NCBI GenBank assembly: GCA_019348435.1
Contig: JAHWJM010000183.1
Span: 1 to 5,748, forward strand
Origin: Actinomycetota bacterium
GTDB taxonomy: Bacteria > Actinomycetota > Thermoleophilia > Solirubrobacterales > Solirubrobacteraceae
Direction of reading: 5' to 3'
DNA: 5,748 nt
The notes beneath the pieces are model-generated. The model saw nothing but the letters and a program-made list of their open reading frames with translations. It searched no databases and was not told the origin of the DNA. Positions 1 through 5,748 of this stretch are shown here, piece after piece (positions within the stretch are counted from its first letter, which is position 1; every line of letters begins with the position of its first letter). Position numbers and translations under genes: made by a program.

Positions 1-31
1 CGGCACGAACGGCGCGCGCGCCCGCGCCGGG

Positions 32-2431
32 CTAGCCGGCCGCGAGCTGCACGACGACCGGCACGACGACGGGCTCACCGGCGCGGACGGTGAAGCTGTC
101 GCCGTCGGTGGCCAGCCTCAGCGGCGATCCGTCGAGCAGGGTGAACGTCGTCGCGTCCTGGGTCATCTCGACCTCCAGCCGGCTGCCGCGGAAGATCAGC
201 CGGAAGCGCATGCGCTTCCAGTCGGTCGGCAGCCGCGGGGTGAAGCGCAGGTCGCATCCGTCGATGTCGCGCAGCCCCGCGAAGCCGTTGACGAGCGCCA
301 TCCAGACCCCGCCGCAGGAGGCGACGTGGATGCCGTCGGAGACGTTGCCCGCGAGGTTCGCGAGGTCGACGGCGACGCTGAGCAGGAAGTAGTCATATGC
401 GGCCTGCAGGTCGCCCACCTCGGCCGCCATGACGCTCTGGACACAGGAGGACAGCGAGGAGTCGCCGGTCGTCAGCGGGTCGTAGTACTCAAAGACGCGG
501 CGCTTCTGGTCGATCGTGAAGCGGTCGCCGGCGAGGAACGTCGCGAGCACGACGTCGGTCTGCTTGATGACCTGATGGCGGTAGATGTTCAGCGGGTGGT
601 AGTGCAGCAGCAGCGGATAGTGGTGCAGCGGGGTGTTCTCGAAGTCCCACGGCTTGCGGTTGAGGAAGTGCTCGTCCTGCAGCAACACGCCGTCGCGGTC
701 GTCGTGCGGGATGAACATCCGGTCGGCGGCGCGGCACCAGGCAGCGGACTCGTGCGGTTCGATCCGCAGCCGTGTGACGAGCCGGTCGTACGCGTCGGGA
801 TCGGTCTCGCGCAGCATCTCCAGCCCCTCTGCGGCCGCCATGAGGTTCTCCCGCGCCATGAGGTTCGTGTAGGCGTTGTTGTCGACGACGGCGGAGTACT
901 CGTCGGGGCCCGTCACGCCCTGGATGCAGAACTGCCCGTCGCGGCGCTCGGAGAAGAAGCCCAGATCCGCCCACAGGCGCGCCGTCTCGACGAGGATCTC
1001 GACGCCTTCGCGCGCGATGAACTCCTCGTCGCCGGTGACGCGCACGAACTGGCGGACGGCGTAGGAGATGGCGGCGTTGATGTGGTACTGCGCGGTGCCC
1101 GCGGCGTAGTAGGCCGAGGCCTCCTCGCCGGAGATCGTGCGCCAGGGAAACAGGGCCCCGCGATGACCGAGCTGGCGCGCGCGCCGGCGCGCCGCCTCGA
1201 GCATCTCGTAGCGGAAGTGCAGAAGCCGCCTGGCGACGTGGGGCTGCGTGTACGTCAGGACCGGCAGCACGTAGATCTCGGTGTCCCAGAAGTACTGGCC
1301 CTCGTAGCCGCGGCCCGTCAGGCCCTTGGCGGCGATCCCGTGCCCCTCGACGCGGGCCGATGCCTGGCGGATCTGAAACAGGTTGAAGCGCACGGCCTGC
1401 TGGATGTCCTGCGGCCCGTCGATCTCGATGTCCGAGTGCTCCCAGAACGCGTCGAGGCGCTCGCGCTGGACCTCCGCGATGCGCTCGAAGCCGTCGCCCG
1501 ACGCGCGGTCCAGCGTGCGGTTCACCCGCCGCACGAGGTCGCCCGGTGGCGCCTGGTCGGCGTGGTGGTAGCCGAGCAGCTTCGTCACACGCGCCGGGAC
1601 GCCAGGCTCGGCGTCGAGGAAGAACACGACGCGTCCCTCGTCCTCCTGCACGCTGGACTCGACGCTGTGGCGCAGCGCCGTGTCGATGCGGTGCTCCATG
1701 CCGCAGGCGAGGCCGATGGCGCTCGAGCGCGTGCGGAGCTCCAGCAGGACGCGTGTGCCGTCGACGAACTGGTCGACCGGTGCCAGCGCCGACTCGTCCA
1801 TCCGCACGCCGATGCGCGGGTCGTCGTGGCCCTTCGGCCGCGGCAGGTGCGTGACGAGCTCGGAGGCGATCGCGAGCTCCGCCTGCCCCGACAGAAGCGT
1901 GACCTCATAGGAGATCGCTGCAAGGTGGCGCCAGTGCAGGGAGACGAGGCGCCGCGAGCGCAGCTGCACGACGCCGCCGCGCGACGTGCGAAAGCGTGCG
2001 GACCGCTCGAGGATGCCGCTGCGCATGTCGAGCACGCGCTCGTAGGCCAGCAGCATCGACTCGCCCAGCACGAGCGGCTCCTCGTCGACATAGAGGCGCA
2101 TGACCGACCCGTCCGGCGCGCTGACGATCGTCTGGCCGGTCGTCGCGAAGCCGAAGGCGGCCTCGCCGTAGGGGATCGGCCACGTCTCGTGAAAACCGTT
2201 GAGGAAGAAGCCGGGGTCGTTGGACGGCAGGCCCTCCTCGTGAACGCCGCGGATGCCCATGTAGCCGTTGGCGATCGCGAACAGGGTCTCGGCCTCGGTG
2301 GGACTCTCCAGCGAGAAGCGTCGCGAGATCAGCCGCCAGGGGTCGATCGGCATCGCCTGGCTCAGGGCCGGCGACACGCGGGCGTCGCGGATGCGGCTGA
2401 GCGCCGTCAGGCGCGCTTGGCGCAAGCTCAT
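32..2431 (-). CDS. Glycoside hydrolase family 65 protein (probable alpha-glucoside phosphorylase)
   Basis: This is a complete 799-residue protein, close to the usual 750-800 of GH65. Known members cleave trehalose, maltose, kojibiose or nigerose with inversion, mostly by phosphorolysis to beta-glucose 1-phosphate and a sugar, in the cytoplasm; no signal peptide is visible. The N-terminal beta-sandwich domain (about 30-300, with NGYMGIRG and FFLNGFHETW) precedes a helical linker and the (alpha/alpha)6 barrel (about 345-720), followed by a small C-terminal beta domain. Visible family motifs are KGLTGRGYEGQYFWDTE at 369-385, GPDEY at 508-512 with E511 as the expected general acid, KQTD at 623-626, and TTGDSSLSS at 654-662. 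The serine pair and nearby basic residues are where phosphorylases hold phosphate, so a phosphorylase is favoured over a hydrolase. The substrate cannot be told from sequence alone. The start at 2431 has no Shine-Dalgarno; M27 (codon 2351-2353, MPIDPWRLI) is an alternative closer to the usual family start. The gene is divergent from the FkbM gene. Confidence 0.93.
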   Translation of the reverse strand: MSLRQARLTALSRIRDARVSPALSQAMPIDPWRLISRRFSLESPTEAETLFAIANGYMGIRGVHEEGLPSNDPGFFLNGFHETWPIPYGEAAFGFATTGQTIVSAPDGSVMRLYVDEEPLVLGESMLLAYERVLDMRSGILERSARFRTSRGGVVQLRSRRLVSLHWRHLAAISYEVTLLSGQAELAIASELVTHLPRPKGHDDPRIGVRMDESALAPVDQFVDGTRVLLELRTRSSAIGLACGMEHRIDTALRHSVESSVQEDEGRVVFFLDAEPGVPARVTKLLGYHHADQAPPGDLVRRVNRTLDRASGDGFERIAEVQRERLDAFWEHSDIEIDGPQDIQQAVRFNLFQIRQASARVEGHGIAAKGLTGRGYEGQYFWDTEIYVLPVLTYTQPHVARRLLHFRYEMLEAARRRARQLGHRGALFPWRTISGEEASAYYAAGTAQYHINAAISYAVRQFVRVTGDEEFIAREGVEILVETARLWADLGFFSERRDGQFCIQGVTGPDEYSAVVDNNAYTNLMARENLMAAAEGLEMLRETDPDAYDRLVTRLRIEPHESAAWCRAADRMFIPHDDRDGVLLQDEHFLNRKPWDFENTPLHHYPLLLHYHPLNIYRHQVIKQTDVVLATFLAGDRFTIDQKRRVFEYYDPLTTGDSSLSSCVQSVMAAEVGDLQAAYDYFLLSVAVDLANLAGNVSDGIHVASCGGVWMALVNGFAGLRDIDGCDLRFTPRLPTDWKRMRFRLIFRGSRLEVEMTQDATTFTLLDGSPLRLATDGDSFTVRAGEPVVVPVVVQLAAG

Positions 2432-2438
2432 CCGTCGA

Positions 2439-2480
2439 TATGTTACGCAGAGTCACCGGCGTTTGTCCTCGAAATTTCGA
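2439..2480. promoter_or_regulatory. Divergent control region with a 12-bp palindrome and overlapping candidate promoters
   Basis: The gap between the divergent GH65 and methyltransferase genes is clearly poorer in GC than its surroundings. It contains a perfect palindrome, TCGAAATTTCGA, at 2469-2480. For the minus strand, AGGACA (2464-2469) and TAACAT (2440-2445) are 18 bases apart, each matching the sigma-70 consensus at 4 of 6 positions. Only 8 bases separate TAACAT from the GH65 ATG, so this transcript would be almost leaderless, fitting the lack of a ribosome binding site. For the plus strand, TTGGCG (2417-2422) and TATGTT (2439-2444) are 16 bases apart, also 4 of 6 each. The two -10 boxes overlap, and the palindrome abuts the minus-strand -35 box, a plausible operator position. 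The palindrome is seen directly; the promoters are weak inferences. Confidence 0.3.
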
Positions 2481-2509
2481 TGCGTTGTGGTGCTTGCGAT
2501 CATCCTGCG

Positions 2510-3388
2510 ATGCCCCGCCCGGTCCAGGATCTGCGCCACGAGCTGACGGGGCGCGTGCGCAACGGCGCGACGCATCTGATCACGGGGATGCCGGAGGACC
2601 GCCGCGCGGAGCTCGCCGAGCGCCTACGTCGCGGTCGTGCCTCGCGCGCGCTGCTGCGGCGGGCGTCGAGCTGGTACGGCCGCGCGCCGGTGCCGATCGC
2701 GGGCGGGCTCGGGCACCTGCTCTACGTGTCGACGGCGGACCTGCCGCTCGACCACGCGCACGCGGGGCTGATCGTGCGCGGCACGCTCGAGCCGCCGGTG
2801 CAGGAGGCGCTGCGCCGGCTCCTCGGGCCCGGATCGGTGTTCTACGACGTCGGCGCGAACGTCGGCTTCTTCACGATCCTCGGCGCGCGGCTCGTCGGCC
2901 CGGAAGGCCGCGTCGTCGCCTTCGAGCCGGTACCGGCCTGTGCGCGCGCGGTCGCCAACAACATCGCGCTCAACGAGTTCGGCCACGCGGAGATCCGCGA
3001 GGCGGCGGTCGGCGCCGAGAGCGGCCGCGACCGGCTGCTCGTCGTCGGCGAGGCGAGCTGGTCGCACCTCGCCTCGACGGGGCGCCACGCCGACGTGCGC
3101 GACGAGATCGACGTCGCCGTCGTCGCGATCGACGAGCTCGTGCGCGCCGGCGAGATCCCGCCGCCGGACGTCGTGAAGATCGACACCGAGGGCGCCGAGC
3201 TGCAGGCGATCGCCGGGATGCGCGCGACGATCGACGCCCACCGCCCGGCGATCGTGTGCGAGCTGCACGACACGAACGACGCGTTCTGCGCCTTGATGGA
3301 CGAGCTCGGCTACACGACCACGAACCTCGACGGCCGCGCGCCCGTCGCGGGCGCCGGGCCGGTGCACGCGCTGGCGCAGCCGCTCTGA
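2510..3388 (+). CDS. FkbM-family SAM-dependent methyltransferase
   Basis: The protein has 292 residues from the ATG at 2510. FkbM-type enzymes transfer a methyl group from S-adenosylmethionine, typically to a hydroxyl on a sugar, polyketide or other natural product. The Rossmann core starts at about residue 108: motif I is DVGANVGFFT at 113-122, the acidic residue after beta-2 is E139 in VVAFEP, and the family-typical KIDTEGAEL lies at 223-231. IVCELHD follows, in the position of a late core strand. The first 105 or so residues are a less conserved, arginine-rich helical lead with no signal peptide. The start is uncertain: an in-frame ATG at 2480 would add MRCGACDHPA, and neither start has a clear Shine-Dalgarno. 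The open frame runs far upstream opposite the GH65 gene, but that part is a shadow. It is probably co-transcribed with the VOC gene 17 bases downstream. The nearby GT4 gene suggests a glycan acceptor, which is inference. Confidence 0.9.
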   Translation: MPRPVQDLRHELTGRVRNGATHLITGMPEDRRAELAERLRRGRASRALLRRASSWYGRAPVPIAGGLGHLLYVSTADLPLDHAHAGLIVRGTLEPPVQEALRRLLGPGSVFYDVGANVGFFTILGARLVGPEGRVVAFEPVPACARAVANNIALNEFGHAEIREAAVGAESGRDRLLVVGEASWSHLASTGRHADVRDEIDVAVVAIDELVRAGEIPPPDVVKIDTEGAELQAIAGMRATIDAHRPAIVCELHDTNDAFCALMDELGYTTTNLDGRAPVAGAGPVHALAQPL

Positions 3389-3389
3389 C

Positions 3390-3394
3390 GGAGG
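3390..3394 (+). promoter_or_regulatory. Ribosome binding site of the VOC gene
   Basis: GGAGG lies 11 bases before the ATG at 3406 and directly after the TGA of the methyltransferase gene. It fixes the start of the VOC gene within a frame that is open much further upstream. Confidence 0.6.
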
Positions 3395-3405
3395 TCGACT
3401 GCGGC

Positions 3406-3819
3406 ATGGACGCTCGCACTCTCGCCGGCGTGCTGGAGACGGTTCTCTACCACGACGGCGGGAGCCGCGCGGCGATCGAGCGCTTCTACGGCGATCTGCT
3501 CGGGCTGCCGGCGGTCGCCGACTGGGGCGACGGGATCGCGTTTCGGATCGGCCCCGGCGTCCTGCTGCTGTTCGACCGCGAGCGCCTGGCCGAGCGCGGC
3601 GGTGCGATCGCCGACCACGGGACGAGCGGTCCCGGCCACGCCTGCCTGCTGGCGCCCGCCGGCGAGTACGAGCGCTGGCGCGAGCACCTCAGGCGCGCGG
3701 GGGTCGCGATCGTCCATGACAGCACGTGGGGCGACTCCGGGCGCTCCTTCTACTTCAAGGACCCCGCGGGGAACCTGCTGGAGATCGCCGACCGCGACAT
3801 CTGGCCGCAATCACGCTGA
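3406..3819 (+). CDS. VOC-superfamily protein (glyoxalase/bleomycin resistance/dioxygenase fold)
   Basis: This is a 137-residue single-unit VOC protein with two beta-alpha-beta-beta-beta modules. Module 1 has FYGDLLGLP at 27-35, the usual helix-turn after the first strand. Module 2 has GHACLL at 77-82, a helix around 86-98, then SFYFKDPAGNLLEI at 114-127, the hallmark ending of the fold. By position, likely metal ligands are H78 and E126. At the first-strand ligand position, often His, the best match is E11 (or H16 nearby), so the metal site may differ from the standard one. Family members include glyoxalase I, fosfomycin and bleomycin resistance proteins, ring-cleaving dioxygenases and epimerases; the reaction here cannot be assigned. 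It is cytoplasmic with no signal peptide. It follows the FkbM gene by 17 bases with a good GGAGG site, so the two probably form an operon. A functional link to methylation is unproven. Confidence 0.85.
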   Translation: MDARTLAGVLETVLYHDGGSRAAIERFYGDLLGLPAVADWGDGIAFRIGPGVLLLFDRERLAERGGAIADHGTSGPGHACLLAPAGEYERWREHLRRAGVAIVHDSTWGDSGRSFYFKDPAGNLLEIADRDIWPQSR

Positions 3820-3842
3820 CGACGTGCGGGACGGGACGGGCC

Positions 3843-3865
3843 GCAGGCGTCTCGCAACACGCCGC
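3843..3865. terminator. Weak hairpin in the convergent gap, possible bidirectional terminator
   Basis: The 66-base gap between the converging VOC and GT4 genes contains GCaGGCGT, an 8-base loop, then ACGCCGC. This gives a stem of seven pairs with one bulged A. There is no T-run on either side, so it does not meet the standard intrinsic terminator pattern. The position between convergent stop codons is the main support. Confidence 0.2.
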
Positions 3866-3885
3866 AGAGCACCGCCCCCGACAGA

Positions 3886-4950
3886 TCAGCGCGCGGCGAG
3901 CGACTCGAGCACGTCGCGCAGCGTCCGCGCCGTCTGCTCGGGCGCGTAGGCCGCGACCCGCGCCGCGCCCCGCTCGCGCAGCGCCGCGCGCAGCTCGGCG
4001 TCGCCGACGGCGAGCGCCAAGAGCTCGGCCGCCACGCTCTCGTCGTCGCAGTCGGCGAGCAGCAGGGCGGCGTCGCCGGCCACCTCCGGCACGCCGCCGA
4101 TCGCCCGCGCGATCACCGGCACGCCGAAGTGAAAGGCCTCCAGCAGCGGGATGCAGAAGCCCTCGTGCTCAGACAGGCAGAGAAACGCGTGCGCCGAGCG
4201 CCAGCGGTCCGCGAGCTGCTCGCGCGTCAGGCCCGACTCGATCGTCACCCGTCCGGGCGACAGCTCCTCGGCGAGCGCGCGCATCGCTGCGTCATAGGCC
4301 CAGTTGATCGGCGCCCCGACGAGCACGAGGCGCGCGTCGGGCGCGTGGCGGCGGCGGTACAGCTCGAACGCGCGGATGACGGCGTCCTGGCGCTTGTGCG
4401 GCGCGAGGCGCCCGACGAAGAGGATGGTCGGTGGGGCGGACGCGGCGCCACCATCGGGATCCTCGGCCGGGGTGGGTGGGCCGCGCTCCCCGAGCTGCGT
4501 CGGGTCGAAGAGGATCGGGATGACGACGTCCGAGCCGAACTCGCGGGCGTTGTAGAGCGACACCCCGGCGGCGACGTCGGCGGCGGCGGCGAACTGCGGC
4601 AGCTGCTTGCGGCCCAGCGCGCAGACGACGCCGGCTTGCGGGTCGTGGTCCCAAAACCAGCGGGCGGGGGTGATGTTGTGCGAGATCAGCAGCGTGCGCT
4701 GGGGCATCTCGAGCACGCGGCGCAGCTTGGGCGCGTAGGCCGAGTAGTGCACGAGCAGCACGTCGCCGTCGTCGGCGTCGAGCGAGCGCAGCGGGGCGAT
4801 CCGGTCGCCGATGCGCGGGTCGATCTCCGCCGCGACGTCGCGCCCGCCCCAGCCCCAGGCGCCGAAGCGCTCGCGGAAGGCCAGCGCCTGCATGGTCACC
4901 GCGTCGTACGGCCCGGCGCCGCTGAGGACCTGGTGGACGCGGAGCGTCAC
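3886..4950 (-). CDS. GT4-family glycosyltransferase
   Basis: This complete 354-residue retaining glycosyltransferase of the GT-B fold moves a sugar from a nucleotide-sugar donor to a growing glycan on the cytoplasmic side. The N-terminal domain (about 1-150) includes VLLVHYSAYAP (64-74) and LISHNITPARWFWDHDP (88-104), resembling GT4 enzymes of surface-polysaccharide clusters. The C-terminal donor domain opens with ILFVGRLAPHKRQD (176-189), where R181 and K186 are the expected donor-phosphate contacts. It carries the EX7E motif in EHEGFCIPLLEAFHFGVPVIA, with E263 and E271. A linker at about 155-173 is rich in Pro, Gly and acidic residues. I chose GTG at 4950 for three reasons: it overlaps the upstream stop in a GTGA, GAGG lies 10 bases upstream, and homology begins at once (VTLRVHQVLSGAGPYD). 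The longer frame upstream of it is a shadow. Sugar and acceptor are unknown. Confidence 0.92.
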   Translation of the reverse strand: MTLRVHQVLSGAGPYDAVTMQALAFRERFGAWGWGGRDVAAEIDPRIGDRIAPLRSLDADDGDVLLVHYSAYAPKLRRVLEMPQRTLLISHNITPARWFWDHDPQAGVVCALGRKQLPQFAAAADVAAGVSLYNAREFGSDVVIPILFDPTQLGERGPPTPAEDPDGGAASAPPTILFVGRLAPHKRQDAVIRAFELYRRRHAPDARLVLVGAPINWAYDAAMRALAEELSPGRVTIESGLTREQLADRWRSAHAFLCLSEHEGFCIPLLEAFHFGVPVIARAIGGVPEVAGDAALLLADCDDESVAAELLALAVGDAELRAALRERGAARVAAYAPEQTARTLRDVLESLAAR

Positions 4951-5234
4951 CGCGGGGCGACCTCGTCCGGCGGCGGCTGACCCGCGCGCTCCTCGAGCCG
5001 CATCACGCGGTCCTCGAGCTCGGCGACCCGGATGAGGAGGTTGAGGTTGAAGCGCGTCTGCTGGGACTGCAGCTCGCGCAGGTACTGGCGCAGGACGTGG
5101 ACGAGCTGGCGCTTGGCCCACGTGATCGGGGCCCCGAGCTTGCGCGTCGAGCGCATGAGGTCGACGTCGGGCTCGATGTTCGCCCACTCCATGAGCTGCT
5201 CGATCGAGACGCGATCGGTCGGCTCGATCGACAT
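4947..5234 (-). CDS. Small helical/coiled-coil protein coupled to the GT4 gene
   Basis: The protein has 95 residues from the ATG at 5234. It is almost wholly helical in appearance. Residues 9-27 hold SIEQLMEWANIEPDVDL; 28-61 are basic and amphipathic, with LGAPITWAKRQLVHVLRQYL (33-52); 62-84 show coiled-coil spacing (FNLNLLIRVAELEDRVMRL). The tail is Pro/acidic. It has no catalytic motif and no true membrane segment. From memory, similar segments occur at the N-terminus of methyltransferases and glycosyltransferases in polysaccharide clusters, so it may be a free-standing membrane-peripheral or partner domain for the downstream GT4. Its TGA overlaps the GT4 GTG by four bases, implying coupled translation. 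GGAGG at 5237-5241 is only 2 bases from the ATG, tighter than ideal. The frame is open to an ATG at 5312, but that extension is antisense to a glycosyltransferase fragment. Because the start lies next to a suspected break, the true N-terminus may be lost. Confidence 0.65.
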   Translation of the reverse strand: MSIEPTDRVSIEQLMEWANIEPDVDLMRSTRKLGAPITWAKRQLVHVLRQYLRELQSQQTRFNLNLLIRVAELEDRVMRLEERAGQPPPDEVAPR

Positions 5235-5262
5235 GCCCTCCGGCAGCGCGTCGTCGCGGCGG

Positions 5263-5496
5263 GAGGCGGCGGCGCGCGCGGCGGGGGCGCGCCTCGTGCT
5301 GCACCTGCACAACTACCGCCTGGTGTGCGCGGTCGGCACCTGCTTCACGCAGGGAGAGGACTGCACCCGCTGCCACGGCCGCTACACGTGGCCCGGCGTG
5401 CGCCTCAACTGCCGAGGCGGCTCACCCGCCGAGTCGCTGGCCTACGGCGCGGCGCTGGCGCTGTGGCAGCGGCGCCTCGCCGAGCACGTCGACGCG
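5263..5496 (+). pseudogene. Internal fragment of a second GT4-family glycosyltransferase, both ends missing
   Basis: Frame 1 of the plus strand encodes about 78 residues typical of the N-terminal domain of a GT4 glycosyltransferase. It begins near EAAARAAGARLVLHLHNYRL, then has a five-cysteine stretch (CAVGTCF, CTRCHG, then LNC at about 5326-5418). It ends with SPAESLAYGAALALWQRRL and LAEHVDA. HNYRLVCxxG followed by a CxxC and a final Cys is a recurring pattern in one GT4 subgroup. In such proteins the next residues would read roughly like VVVPS, but here the frame instead becomes the antisense of lysyl-tRNA synthetase. Upstream, the frame runs into the antisense of the small coiled-coil gene. 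No donor domain or EX7E motif is present, so it cannot be an active enzyme. The frame stays open to the window edge, which is a composition effect. It is either a rearrangement relic or part of a chimeric assembly. Confidence 0.7.
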
Positions 5497-5748
5497 GGCG
5501 TGCAGCTGCATGCGCCCCGAGCGGTCGACGACGTCGAGGAAGGCGTTCCTGCCCTGACCGCGCCGCGCCGCCAGCCGGCCGGCGATGCGCGCGCGGACGT
5601 CGGTCTCCTCGCCGTCGGCCAACGCCTCATGCGGCGCCTTGACCGACGCGATCGGCTCGACGCCCTCGTAGGCGTGCGGGAAGGGGTCGATCCCGTGCTC
5701 GCGCAGCGTCTCGAGCTTGTGCCGGCGCGCCTCGAGCAGGTCGGACCG
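5422..5748 (-). CDS. lysS: Lysyl-tRNA synthetase (class II), N-terminal fragment, cut at both ends
   Basis: The reading frame enters from the right edge and ends at a TGA at 5422-5424. The first 91 codons (5748-5476) match the N-terminal part of bacterial LysRS. A lead helix (LLEARRHKLETLREHGIDPFPH) is followed by the start of the OB-fold anticodon-binding domain, with VRARIAGRLAARRGQGRNAF and LDVVDRSGRMQLHARVDVLG. LysRS charges tRNA-Lys and is essential. The remaining OB-fold strands and the whole catalytic domain (class II motifs 1-3) are missing; after about 5476 the frame is antisense to a glycosyltransferase fragment (PLPQRQRRAVGQRLGG has no LysRS character). The start codon lies beyond the window. 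As it stands it cannot make a working synthetase, so a complete copy must exist elsewhere, or the sequence is misjoined here. The family call is confident; the fragment's biological reality is not. Confidence 0.75.
   Translation of the reverse strand, partial: RSDLLEARRHKLETLREHGIDPFPHAYEGVEPIASVKAPHEALADGEETDVRARIAGRLAARRGQGRNAFLDVVDRSGRMQLHARVDVLGEAPLPQRQRRAVGQRLGG

Noticed and set aside
26..40. GCCGG-GCTAG-CCGGC hairpin at the GH65 stop codon as a terminator
   Set aside because: It is only a five-pair stem across the stop codon with no T-run downstream. Such short inverted repeats are expected by chance in DNA this rich in GC.
326..2431. Very long plus-strand open frame opposite the GH65 gene, continuous with the methyltransferase frame
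   Set aside because: The translation is arginine/valine/alanine-rich with no recognisable domain until the FkbM part. It mirrors the codon bias of the GH65 gene, which has unmistakable family motifs on the other strand.
2624..3367. 247-codon minus-strand open frame opposite the methyltransferase
   Set aside because: It is rich in Arg, Val, Ala and Asp with no motif. The plus strand carries clear FkbM motifs in the same place.
4129..4980. 283-codon plus-strand open frame opposite the GT4 gene
   Set aside because: It is antisense to a well-supported GT4 protein, has low-complexity composition, no domain signature and no convincing start. It is a shadow of high GC content.
4951..5376. Extension of the GT4 gene upstream to an ATG at 5376
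   Set aside because: The added residues are arginine/proline-rich shadow of the small coupled gene. The GTG at 4950 with GTGA overlap and GAGG upstream is better supported.
5326..5418. Cysteine-rich stretch (CAVGTCF, CTRCHG, LNC) as a novel zinc-binding peptide
   Set aside because: This cysteine spacing after HNYRL is, as I know it, a normal feature of one GT4 glycosyltransferase subgroup, so it needs no separate explanation.
5233..5748. A continuous plus-strand gene from the ATG at 5233 to the window edge, as a novel fusion
   Set aside because: After about 5496 the translation is the exact antisense of a recognisable LysRS N-terminus, so the open frame is accidental.

Overview
The DNA is very GC-rich, and the coding strands use G/C-ending codons almost throughout. 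Long shadow reading frames therefore appear opposite most genes. Together with the gene families present (a GH65 glycoside phosphorylase, an FkbM methyltransferase, GT4 glycosyltransferases and a bacterial-type class II lysyl-tRNA synthetase), this suggests a high-GC actinobacterium, possibly of the Thermoleophilia/Solirubrobacterales kind. That assignment is inferred from composition and remembered protein style, not from a database search.

Layout. (1) Bases 32-2431, minus strand: a complete 799-residue GH65 glycoside phosphorylase/hydrolase. (2) Bases 2432-2509: a short divergent control region, the most AT-rich part of the window (about 54% GC by hand count), with a perfect 12-bp palindrome and overlapping candidate promoters. 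(3) Bases 2510-3819, plus strand: a probable two-gene operon of an FkbM-family SAM-dependent methyltransferase followed 17 bases later by a VOC (glyoxalase/dioxygenase-fold) protein. (4) Bases 3820-3885: a 66-base convergent gap with a weak hairpin. (5) Bases 3886-5234, minus strand: a translationally coupled pair (GTGA overlap), made of a 95-residue helical/coiled-coil protein and a complete 354-residue GT4 glycosyltransferase. (6) Bases 5235-5748: a disordered end. It holds a plus-strand piece of a different GT4 glycosyltransferase (about 5263-5496) that has lost both ends, abutting a minus-strand N-terminal piece of lysyl-tRNA synthetase (from 5748 down to about 5476) that has lost its catalytic domain.

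How the genes relate. GH65 enzymes act on alpha-glucosides such as trehalose, maltose or kojibiose, usually by reversible phosphorolysis. The FkbM methyltransferase and the GT4 pair point to synthesis and O-methylation of a surface polysaccharide or other glycan. The link between these parts is neighbourhood only. I see no CRISPR array, insertion sequence, RNA gene, phage gene or recognisable novel defence or biosynthetic system.

The point most worth a second look is the right end. Two gene fragments meet head-on within a 21-base stretch that reads sensibly as both proteins on opposite strands. This indicates either a real rearrangement at microhomology or a chimeric assembly. The right-hand 500 bases should not be used for gene-neighbourhood arguments until the joins are confirmed.
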